Assembly: GCA_900771185.1 (NCBI GenBank)
Contig: CAAGND010000263.1
Location: forward strand, 1 to 12,720
Reading direction: 5' to 3'
Length of the DNA: 12,720 nt
DNA from: Clostridia bacterium
Lineage (GTDB): Bacteria; Bacillota; Clostridia; Oscillospirales; Acutalibacteraceae
The position numbers were made by a program, and so were the translations under genes. The notes below the pieces were generated by a model. That model searched no databases and was not told the origin of the DNA. It saw only the letters and a list, made by a program, of their open reading frames with translations. This document shows positions 1 through 6,260 of this stretch, piece after piece. Every line of letters starts with the position of its first letter. Position 1 is the first letter of the stretch.

Positions 1-705
1 GGTGACGGTGGTCATCTTCACCCGACGCAGACGCTGACCGACCTTGTCACGCTCTCATATGAAAAGGGCAGGCTCGACCACCTTGTTATCGGACTCTGCG
101 GCGACAACAAGAACGGCCGCACGGTTCATTCACTGATAAAAAGCCTCTCAAAATATGAGGGCAACAAGTTTGTGATGATATCAACTCCGGAACTGAGAGT
201 GCCGCAGTATGTTATTGACTGCCTTGAGGAGCGCGGGTGTGAATATTCATTTTCAGAGAGCCTTGAGGATTCAATTTCACAGCTTGATGTGCTTTATATG
301 ACGAGAATCCAGCGTGAGCGTTTTTCAAGCCAAAGCGAGTATGAGAGTCAAAAGGGCGTGTTCGTCCTTGATGAGGAGAAGATGAAGCTTGCAAAGCCCG
401 ATTTGAGAGTTCTTCATCCGTTGCCGAGAGTGGATGAGATAACCGTCGGAGTGGACGATGACCCGAGAGCGAAATATTTTGATCAAACAGAGTACGGCAT
501 GTTCGCCCGTATGGCGCTGATTATCAGAATGCTTGAGAGCAGACGGTATTCAGTCCCGAAAAAGCTTGAGGATACTCACCGGGCAAAATGCAGCAATATG
601 CGCTGCATCACCCAGACCGAGGAATATCTTCCGAAGATATTTACTCAGAGCGGAGATTCACTTATCTGCCGCTATTGCGAGCATGAGGCTGAACATCTCG
701 GATAA
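1..705 (+). CDS. pyrB: Aspartate carbamoyltransferase catalytic chain with C-terminal PyrI-like zinc domain (5' partial)
   Basis: Aspartate carbamoyltransferase makes N-carbamoyl-aspartate from carbamoyl phosphate and aspartate, the first committed step of pyrimidine synthesis in the cytosol. The reading frame is open from base 1, so the N-terminal carbamoyl-phosphate domain is outside the window; 234 residues are visible. Family motifs seen are GDGG-HLHPTQTL (from base 1), LYMTRIQRER (bases 292-321) and HPLPRVDEI (bases 415-441), all matching the E. coli PyrB C-terminal half. After the usual PyrB end (about base 540) the chain continues some 50 residues with four cysteines spaced C-X4-C-X20-C-X2-C (first codon at 589, last at 676). 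CSNMRCIT and CRYC resemble the zinc domain of the regulatory chain PyrI. The PyrI nucleotide-binding domain is absent; only a short linker joins the two parts. Stop TAA at 703-705. Identity is very sure; the function of the extra domain is inference. Confidence 0.95.
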   Translation, partial: GDGGHLHPTQTLTDLVTLSYEKGRLDHLVIGLCGDNKNGRTVHSLIKSLSKYEGNKFVMISTPELRVPQYVIDCLEERGCEYSFSESLEDSISQLDVLYMTRIQRERFSSQSEYESQKGVFVLDEEKMKLAKPDLRVLHPLPRVDEITVGVDDDPRAKYFDQTEYGMFARMALIIRMLESRRYSVPKKLEDTHRAKCSNMRCITQTEEYLPKIFTQSGDSLICRYCEHEAEHLG

Positions 706-717
706 AATGAAAAAATT

Positions 718-759
718 AATGCCGCCGAAGGATTCTCTATTCAGTCCTTCGGCGGCATT
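718..759. terminator. Bidirectional rho-independent terminator between pyrB and the glycosidase gene
   Basis: A perfect 15-bp stem (718-732 with 745-759) closes a 12-nt loop. On the plus strand it is followed by T-rich sequence (TTTCATTTATTTTC). On the minus strand it is followed by AATTTTTTCATTTT. It sits 12 nt after the pyrB stop and 4 nt beyond the stop of the convergent gene, so it can end transcription from both sides. Confidence 0.92.
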
Positions 760-763
760 TCAT

Positions 764-2989
764 TTATTTTCTTTTCTTCACAATTCTGAATTCGCTTATC
801 ATAACGCCGGCAAGCTTTTCTGAGATGACAAGCTCAACACAGCCGTTTTCAAAAACATTGGCAGGGAGCTGATATACGGCGCTTTCAAAGCCCTCCGGAA
901 GCATCTCACGGTCAAATTCCTCATCCGGCTCACCGAATTGAGGTCCGTCATAGACCGTGTGCCCGTTTGCCGTGACGGTCAGATGTTTTATCAGCGGTAT
1001 TTTATTCTGACGGTATGTCACTTTCAGCTCGTAGTCCTCGCCGGGGGTGAAGCCGCCCAGCTTGCACCGCAGAGCCTGATTGTCATAGACCTTGAAAAGG
1101 CAGGTGGGCAGCGAGCCATTGTTAACATTCGGACGGTCTCCCTGAAAGTTCATGTACATTTCGCCCTCCTGAGGACATCCGAGAACCTCAAGTCCGTGCT
1201 GCGCCAGGGAAAAATAGTATTCATCGCTGTCAACCTTGTTTCGGTTGACGCTACGCCTCAGGAATTTCAAACGTTCCTCTTCGCTGAGACTTTGAGCCTT
1301 TTCAAAACGGCTGAGGAGCCACTCACGGTCGGTTATCGGCAAATCGATGGTTTCAAGCACGGCGCCGCGCTCCCATCCGTCTGCGCAGTATCGCTCAACA
1401 TCTGTCTGCAAACCTATCTGCTCAAACAGCTCCTGTGCTATGCGTTCGATATCCGCTCTGAGAGCCTTGACTTTAGGCTCGGTTTCAGATCTCAGTATGT
1501 TTTCGGCCTTGTCGAGGTTCCCGCTTAATATTTCCTTTGAAGCTTCTTTTACAAGGCGAAGCTCCGCTATTCTCTTTTGACGCAGGAAAGCATCGCACTT
1601 CGCGCGGAAAAGACACTGATTGAAACGCCAAAGCCCGGTGGCGTGAGGAAACCGCTTGGCGAGACTTTCCCATCCGGCAAGATTGTCGTCTATGCAGGGG
1701 TTTTCCGCAGGGTCAGTCTGCCAGTTCAATTCCAGCCCGAGAATACGGTCAGCAACCTCATCGGCGGGCATTCCGGGAAAATAGAGCCGGGAGTAGTCCT
1801 CAAGTGTGTCATGCAGGTCCACGTCCGGGAAAAAGTCCATGTCGCTCCAAACGCATTTGTTCACATCGTCGGTTATGCCCTCCGAATAGCTGACACTTCC
1901 GACTATGTAGCGGCGAGTAAGGCGGTGAATAAGTCTGTATTCTGCTGGGCGTGGATTGGTGCATTCACGGCTGAGCCCGGTGGTCAGTGCATAGTGCCAG
2001 TCGTCCCGGTCAAAGTGAACCGGATATTCACAGCGGACGTTGTGGGTTATGTCGGGATAGAGACGTATCGGATATTTTGCGGGCAGTTTGCGCCTGAGCT
2101 CGTCAAGAGGGAACGCCCTGTTCGGTCCGGTTATGATGCCGTCTATTTCGTCTGGTAGCCGGTTCATCTGTTCAATGAGAGTTTCGCCCCAATCGGGGAT
2201 GGAGTGAGGTTGCTGTGCGGACGGCCACATCTCGGCATTAGGATGAATTTTTTTGAGGAGCTTTGAGATCGTGCGGCAGCGCTCAATGAATTCGTCCGCA
2301 TCATATTCTCCGGGGTCGCCTCCGGGCGGGAATACGATGTCTATCCTCGGTGTGCGGGAAAACACTCTTTCACGCCGTTCAATTGCCTTTTCTATTGGTT
2401 CTTCATCATTAGGATACCACAGTGAGACATCGAGGTCATATTCGTCCGCAATTTCGGACGCTTTAATCAGAAACTCCTCCGGATGGTACTTCATCAGCTT
2501 GTTGATTTTCGGTTGAATCCCGTCATAAGGAATGTGCTCGACCGTGTTGCAACCAAAAAACATGAGGTCAAGGTAGTATCTGCGGTAATTCTCCAAATCC
2601 CATGCGTCATAGCTGTTAGGGGTGGTTCGGTATCCGAGCTGATGACCTCTTATACGCTTATCGGGAATGTATTCTCCGCCGATATTTTCTATGAGTGTAA
2701 CGCACCCGTCAGAAATTTCAGACCGCCGTAAAAATAATCCGACGGCAAATATAAGTCCGCGAACAGTGGATGCCAGAAAAGTGAGCTTTTGATCGTCCTG
2801 AGCTATGCTGTATCCGTCGCGCAAAGCGTCCGGCAAGGTTTCAAAAACGATGTCCGCGTCCTCACGCATTTCGGTGCGGAGAGGGCGCTTACCCGTTCTC
2901 TGCTCTATCTCATCTGAAAATATACCGCACGCCCTGTCAGCGGCCTCTCCGTCCGCAAAGACGGAAAAAGAACTGTATGTATATCTCAT
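764..2989 (-). CDS. Putative cytoplasmic glycosidase, (beta/alpha)8-barrel with GH20/GH67-type N-terminal domain, specificity unknown
   Basis: A 741-residue protein with no signal peptide. Residues 1-105 resemble the alpha/beta domain that precedes the barrel in GH20 hexosaminidases and GH67 alpha-glucuronidases (an EIEQRTG segment, then STVRGLIFAVG at 74-84). Residues 110-450 look like a TIM barrel with conserved-looking patches RGHQLGYR (114-121), FPPGGDPGE (220-228), YPDITHNVRC (311-320), NPRP (345-348) and YSEGITDDVNK (368-378). D226, E228, E370 and D374/D375 are candidate catalytic or substrate-binding acids. A helical stretch follows (about 450-590), then a beta-rich, carbohydrate-binding-like C-terminus (610-738). 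The start ATG has GGAGA 6 nt upstream. The gene lies 12 nt after the epimerase-like gene, so they form an operon. I recognise the family from gut and environmental bacteria but know no proven substrate. Glycosidase activity is inferred from fold and context. Confidence 0.72.
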   Translation of the reverse strand: MRYTYSSFSVFADGEAADRACGIFSDEIEQRTGKRPLRTEMREDADIVFETLPDALRDGYSIAQDDQKLTFLASTVRGLIFAVGLFLRRSEISDGCVTLIENIGGEYIPDKRIRGHQLGYRTTPNSYDAWDLENYRRYYLDLMFFGCNTVEHIPYDGIQPKINKLMKYHPEEFLIKASEIADEYDLDVSLWYPNDEEPIEKAIERRERVFSRTPRIDIVFPPGGDPGEYDADEFIERCRTISKLLKKIHPNAEMWPSAQQPHSIPDWGETLIEQMNRLPDEIDGIITGPNRAFPLDELRRKLPAKYPIRLYPDITHNVRCEYPVHFDRDDWHYALTTGLSRECTNPRPAEYRLIHRLTRRYIVGSVSYSEGITDDVNKCVWSDMDFFPDVDLHDTLEDYSRLYFPGMPADEVADRILGLELNWQTDPAENPCIDDNLAGWESLAKRFPHATGLWRFNQCLFRAKCDAFLRQKRIAELRLVKEASKEILSGNLDKAENILRSETEPKVKALRADIERIAQELFEQIGLQTDVERYCADGWERGAVLETIDLPITDREWLLSRFEKAQSLSEEERLKFLRRSVNRNKVDSDEYYFSLAQHGLEVLGCPQEGEMYMNFQGDRPNVNNGSLPTCLFKVYDNQALRCKLGGFTPGEDYELKVTYRQNKIPLIKHLTVTANGHTVYDGPQFGEPDEEFDREMLPEGFESAVYQLPANVFENGCVELVISEKLAGVMISEFRIVKKRK

Positions 2990-3001
2990 CTCTGTTCTCC
3001 G

Positions 3002-3787
3002 TTATTCACAAAACAGCTTCTTCATCAAGCTGAAAGATTTTGCCGCATCGCTGCGTATGTCTTTGGTTCCCGCCTCAATGCTTATGCGTCCGCAGTATCC
3101 GGCCTGTCTGAGTGCGTCCGCAAACGGGGCGTAATCATATTCGTCACCCTCAAACGGATACAAACGCTTGTTTTCGGGATAGTTTAAGGGATGTGAGAAA
3201 TGTATGTGCTTAAGACGGTCTCCGGCGATGGGAAGAATGGAAAAGTCCTCTTTCTCCATAAACATATGGTAGATATCAGCTAACACGCATACGGTGTCAA
3301 GTCCGATTACCCGGCAAGCCTCAAGGCTCTCACGAACAGTGGTGAAAACATTGCTCTCAAGGGAGTTGAGGGGCTCTATGGCAATGGTTATTCCATATTC
3401 TTTGGCGATTTCACCTGCGGTGCGCACTGCTTTGAGAACCTGCTCGTAGCCTTTTTTACGCTCCATGCCGTCAGGTATGCGCCGGGAACCTCCGCTTCCG
3501 AGCACACAGGTCTGAACGCCGAGAAAAACGGCGTTGTCAAATGCACGGTGAACATAGTCGGATATCTTCTGAAGGTCTGCGTCCTCACCCGCAAGATGTA
3601 TTTCGCCGGGGAAGAAAAGGTTTGTCGCCTCCATTTTGATGTTGCAGTCATCAAGATATTCCTTGTTTTGAACGAGCTGTTCCCTACTCATTTTAGCGAT
3701 CACATGAAGACCGCCCTCAATGTAGTCATATCCCGCGTCGCTTACCGCTTGAGCGCTGTCGATGCCCGCGCAAACACCCAATTTCAT
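3002..3787 (-). CDS. Sugar phosphate isomerase/epimerase family protein (xylose isomerase-like TIM barrel)
   Basis: A 261-residue protein of the AP-endonuclease-2/xylose-isomerase-like TIM-barrel family, which includes D-tagatose/D-psicose 3-epimerases, hydroxypyruvate isomerases and inosose enzymes. The four expected metal ligands are visible: E138 (IAIEP), D171 (ADIYH), H196 (HIHFSHP) and E238 (SIEAG). H174 fits a further active-site histidine. No signal peptide. The frame is open upstream to 3856, but the ATG at 3787 is chosen because a GGAGG (3795-3799) lies 7 nt before it, the predicted -10 and +1 lie downstream of the longer start, and MKLGVCAGID begins the first barrel strand. It is first in a two-gene operon with the glycosidase and probably isomerises or epimerises the released sugar. 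Exact substrate unknown. Confidence 0.85.
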   Translation of the reverse strand: MKLGVCAGIDSAQAVSDAGYDYIEGGLHVIAKMSREQLVQNKEYLDDCNIKMEATNLFFPGEIHLAGEDADLQKISDYVHRAFDNAVFLGVQTCVLGSGGSRRIPDGMERKKGYEQVLKAVRTAGEIAKEYGITIAIEPLNSLESNVFTTVRESLEACRVIGLDTVCVLADIYHMFMEKEDFSILPIAGDRLKHIHFSHPLNYPENKRLYPFEGDEYDYAPFADALRQAGYCGRISIEAGTKDIRSDAAKSFSLMKKLFCE

Positions 3788-3794
3788 AAAAAAA

Positions 3795-3799
3795 CCTCC
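3795..3799 (-). promoter_or_regulatory. Shine-Dalgarno site fixing the epimerase start
   Basis: GGAGG on the minus strand, 7 nt before the ATG at 3787. It decides against the longer frame beginning at 3856, which has no ribosome binding site and begins inside the -35 element. Confidence 0.88.
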
Positions 3800-3805
3800 G
3801 TATAG

Positions 3806-3830
3806 CATTATTTTTTTGACAAAAATAATG
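3806..3830. promoter_or_regulatory. Perfect 10-bp inverted repeat over the epimerase transcription start, likely operator
   Basis: The arms CATTATTTTT (3806-3815) and AAAAATAATG (3821-3830) are exact reverse complements with a 5-nt spacer. The repeat overlaps the edge of the -10 box (3828-3833) and covers the predicted start of transcription near 3821. This is a classic repressor position. No regulator gene is nearby, so the binding protein is unknown. A 5'-UTR hairpin is the alternative reading. Confidence 0.6.
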
Positions 3831-3856
3831 TTAACACGGCCGTCACCCTCTGTCAA
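3828..3856 (-). promoter_or_regulatory. Sigma-A promoter of the epimerase-glycosidase operon
   Basis: On the minus strand, TTGACA (3851-3856) is followed by a 17-bp spacer and TAACAT (3828-3833). The -35 is perfect, the spacing ideal, and the -10 matches four of six. The predicted start of transcription is near 3821, giving a leader of about 33 nt to the ATG at 3787. Confidence 0.82.
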
Positions 3857-3907
3857 TGCAAAACGAAAAAAAGAGCGAAAAAACGCTCTCGAAATCTTTG
3901 TCTCACG

Positions 3908-3937
3908 GTATTAAGTACGTCCGCGCAGGGAATAATT
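3908..3937 (+). promoter_or_regulatory. Sigma-F-like promoter of sigG
   Basis: GTATT (3908-3912) resembles the sigma-F -35 (GYWTA, four of five). After 15 bp comes GGGAATAATT (3928-3937), which fits the sigma-F -10 pattern GGNNANANTD at every fixed position. It lies 32 nt before the sigG ATG, with a ribosome binding site between. In Bacillus subtilis sigG is transcribed by sigma-F in the forespore, so position and type agree with known regulation. Consensus is quoted from memory and no score was computed. Confidence 0.62.
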
Positions 3938-3959
3938 TTAAGGTAATTGCAACGGCGGG

Positions 3960-3964
3960 AGGAG
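3960..3964 (+). promoter_or_regulatory. Shine-Dalgarno site fixing the sigG start
   Basis: AGGAG inside a purine-rich run (3957-3967), 5 nt before ATG 3970. The upstream in-frame ATG at 3856 lies before the predicted promoter and has no such site. Confidence 0.85.
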
Positions 3965-3969
3965 AGGCA

Positions 3970-4746
3970 ATGCAGTATAACAGAGTGGAGATCTGCGGGG
4001 TTAATACGGCAAAGCTAAAAGTGCTCAAGGAGAAAGAAAAGATGGAACTTCTCAAAGAGATGAGGGCGGGCAGCAGCAAAGCGAGGGAGGATTTGATACA
4101 GGGAAATCTCAGACTGGTTCTCAGCGTGGTTCAGCGCTTCACAAACAGAGGGGAGAACCCCGATGATTTGTTTCAGGTTGGGTGTATAGGGCTTATAAAA
4201 GCTATTGATAATTTTGACGTCACACAGAATGTGCGCTTTTCCACCTATGCCGTGCCGATGATAATAGGAGAAATACGCCGTTATCTCAGGGATAATAACT
4301 CTGTCAGGGTCAGCCGCTCGGTGCGTGATACCGCGTATCATGCGATGCAGGAGAAAGAGCGGCTTTTGGCAAAGCTCGGACGCGACCCGACAGTGGAGGA
4401 GATAGCAAAGGCTATGAAACTCAAAAAGGAGGAGGTGGTGCTGGCTCTTGAAGCCATTGTTGAGCCGGTGTCGCTCTATGAGCCGGTCTATTCCGACGGC
4501 GGGGACACAATCTATGTTATGGATCAGCTCGGAGACAGCGGCGACGATGAGAACTGGCTCGATGAAATTCTGCTTCGTGAGTCCATAGAGAACCTTTCCG
4601 AGAGGGAGAAAAAAATACTCTATCTGCGTTTTCTGCGCGGAAGAACTCAGATGGAGGTAGCCAGTGAAATCGGAATATCCCAGGCGCAAGTCTCCCGCCT
4701 TGAAAAGGGGGCAATAGAGCATATCAAGAAAAACAGCAGGAACTGA
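3970..4746 (+). CDS. sigG: RNA polymerase sporulation sigma factor SigG (late forespore)
   Basis: Sigma-G directs late forespore transcription (small acid-soluble proteins, SpoVA, germination genes). The 258 residues compare with 260 in B. subtilis. The N-terminal signature VEICGVNTAKL (6-16) is specific to SigG. NLRLVLSVVQRF and DDLFQVGCIGL (65-75) mark region 2, FSTYAVPMIIGEIRRYLRDNN (90-110) the core of region 2.4, residues 115-165 region 3, and TQMEVASEIGISQAQVSRLEK (226-246) the region 4 helix-turn-helix. The frame extends upstream to 3856, but ATG 3970 is chosen because AGGAG (3960-3964) lies 5 nt before it and the protein then aligns end to end with known SigG. Unlike the usual ftsZ-spoIIGA-sigE-sigG arrangement, it stands alone between two minus-strand carbohydrate operons. 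Q44 replaces the Asn45 that, as I recall, is recognised by anti-sigma factors in B. subtilis. Confidence 0.96.
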   Translation: MQYNRVEICGVNTAKLKVLKEKEKMELLKEMRAGSSKAREDLIQGNLRLVLSVVQRFTNRGENPDDLFQVGCIGLIKAIDNFDVTQNVRFSTYAVPMIIGEIRRYLRDNNSVRVSRSVRDTAYHAMQEKERLLAKLGRDPTVEEIAKAMKLKKEEVVLALEAIVEPVSLYEPVYSDGGDTIYVMDQLGDSGDDENWLDEILLRESIENLSEREKKILYLRFLRGRTQMEVASEIGISQAQVSRLEKGAIEHIKKNSRN

Positions 4747-4806
4747 TATTCGTGAACGGTTGTGAATATGAGCGTCCGAAATCTGATACACCGACAAAAT
4801 ATAAAT

Positions 4807-4846
4807 GCCACGGAACAGCATATTGCTGTTCCGTGGCTCAGTTTTT
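4807..4846. terminator. Bidirectional rho-independent terminator of sigG and the MATE operon
   Basis: A perfect 14-bp stem (4807-4820 with 4824-4837) has a 3-nt loop. On the plus strand a T run follows at 4842-4846; on the minus strand the sequence after the stem is ATTTATATTTTG. It lies 60 nt after the sigG stop and 19 nt beyond the stop of the convergent MATE gene. Confidence 0.92.
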
Positions 4847-4856
4847 ATATCAGTTT

Positions 4857-6242
4857 CTAATCTTCTTCAATGACGGGATTGTCGCCCGCAAAAGTGAGCT
4901 GCTTTATCCATCGGCGGCTTTTAAACCTGCGCAGACATAGAACCGACTTGAGTGTGTCCTCCGCAACATACATTGCTATAATGAGCACATAGAACGGCAC
5001 ATCGGTAAAAAATCCGAGATAGACAACCGTGGGTATGCTCAGCAAAAACAGTGAGCAGAGGTCATAGTACATTCCGATCTTCGTGTCGCCGCCGGCGCGG
5101 AATATTCCTACTATTGAGACATAGGAAATATTGCGAACACCCATCCATAACGCGTATATGAAAATAAGTGTTGCCGTCATCTGGCGTGCGCCTTCGGTTT
5201 CAATGGGCAGCAGCGACAGCAGGGGATAACGTACCGCTATAAGCACCGCACCGGTCAGAACTCCAAGCAGAGGGACGAGCATAATGAAGCGCTTGCCCAT
5301 GCTGTAAGCCTCTTTGTGACGTCCTGCGCCGACGGACTTTCCGACCATGATGGAGCATGCGTGGCAGATGCCGACAAAGAAAACAAAAGCAACCTGTTCA
5401 ATGGAGTTGAAAATGGTATACGCCGCATAGTTTTCGCTTCCCTGGCGGGCGTAGACCATGGCGTAGACATTTGTACCGATACCCCACATCAGCTCGTTGA
5501 ACATAACCGGCAGACATACGCGCAAAAACTTTCTGAAAAACTCCTTTTCAAATGAAAATGTCTCGCTTGGCTTGGCAATGATGATGCTTTTCTTTGCGTA
5601 TCCGATTGTTATCATCAGAGCAGCCTGCAATGCCGCTGACAGGGCAGTGGCGATGGCCGCTCCCTGCAGACCGAGAGCCGGCAGTCCGAGCTTTCCGTTT
5701 ATCAGGATATAGTTGAGTGCTGTGTTTGTCACAACGGCAATTACCGAGCACACTAGCGGAGTGTGAACATCCTCAGTGGAACGCATGGTGGTGCTTGTTA
5801 CAAGTGATATTGCGGTAAATATTCCGTATGGGCAGACATAGCGCAGATACTGCGCGCCCGCCTCGATAACCTCCGGCTCGTTGTTGAACACCATCATGAG
5901 CTGCCTTGGAATCGCGAAGGCACAGACGGCATAGATCATTCCTACCGTAACGGCGAGCACCAGTCCCGTGCCGTAGGCTCTGTGTATGATTTTGTAATCC
6001 TTGATTCCCCAGTGCTGAGCGGTCATTGTTGCAACGCCTGAGCTTATTCCGAACAGCGCGAGGTTAACAAGAAATCCCCAGCGTCCGGCAACACCGATTG
6101 CGGCGGTGCCGGCGTTGCCGAGCCCGACAACCATGGCGGTGTCTATAAGCTGCGCACAGGAGGTGAGAAGCTGCTGAAGAGCGATGGGCAAAGCCAGTGT
6201 CAGCATTTTTTTGTAAAAGCCGGAGCGGTTTTCGATTGACAT
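4857..6242 (-). CDS. MATE family efflux transporter
   Basis: A 461-residue membrane protein with about 12 hydrophobic segments in two homologous halves, the usual size and form of MATE cation- or proton-driven antiporters that export drugs, toxins and metabolites. The first half has the family-like stretch ALPIALQQLLTSCAQLIDTAMV (about 17-38) and the second half CLPVMFNELMWGIGTNVYAMVY (about 243-264). It is the last gene of the ROK-SIS-GH2-MATE operon, 18 nt after the GH2 stop. Its ribosome site AAGGAGA lies unusually far (about 14 nt) from the ATG; no in-frame upstream start is available before a TAA, so the start is firm but initiation may be weak. The substrate cannot be read from sequence. 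Context suggests something linked to the glycoside handled by the operon. Confidence 0.92.
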   Translation of the reverse strand: MSIENRSGFYKKMLTLALPIALQQLLTSCAQLIDTAMVVGLGNAGTAAIGVAGRWGFLVNLALFGISSGVATMTAQHWGIKDYKIIHRAYGTGLVLAVTVGMIYAVCAFAIPRQLMMVFNNEPEVIEAGAQYLRYVCPYGIFTAISLVTSTTMRSTEDVHTPLVCSVIAVVTNTALNYILINGKLGLPALGLQGAAIATALSAALQAALMITIGYAKKSIIIAKPSETFSFEKEFFRKFLRVCLPVMFNELMWGIGTNVYAMVYARQGSENYAAYTIFNSIEQVAFVFFVGICHACSIMVGKSVGAGRHKEAYSMGKRFIMLVPLLGVLTGAVLIAVRYPLLSLLPIETEGARQMTATLIFIYALWMGVRNISYVSIVGIFRAGGDTKIGMYYDLCSLFLLSIPTVVYLGFFTDVPFYVLIIAMYVAEDTLKSVLCLRRFKSRRWIKQLTFAGDNPVIEED

Positions 6243-6260
6243 GAAAAAAGTATTTTCTCC

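Noticed and set aside
938..2158. Two long plus-strand open frames opposite the glycosidase gene
   Set aside because: Antisense to a well-supported coding region, with no ribosome site, no known domain and unlikely composition.
4015..4821. 268-codon open frame on the minus strand opposite sigG
   Set aside because: It lies entirely antisense to a certain gene, has no recognisable motif, and runs through the terminator hairpin. It is a shadow of sigG codon use.
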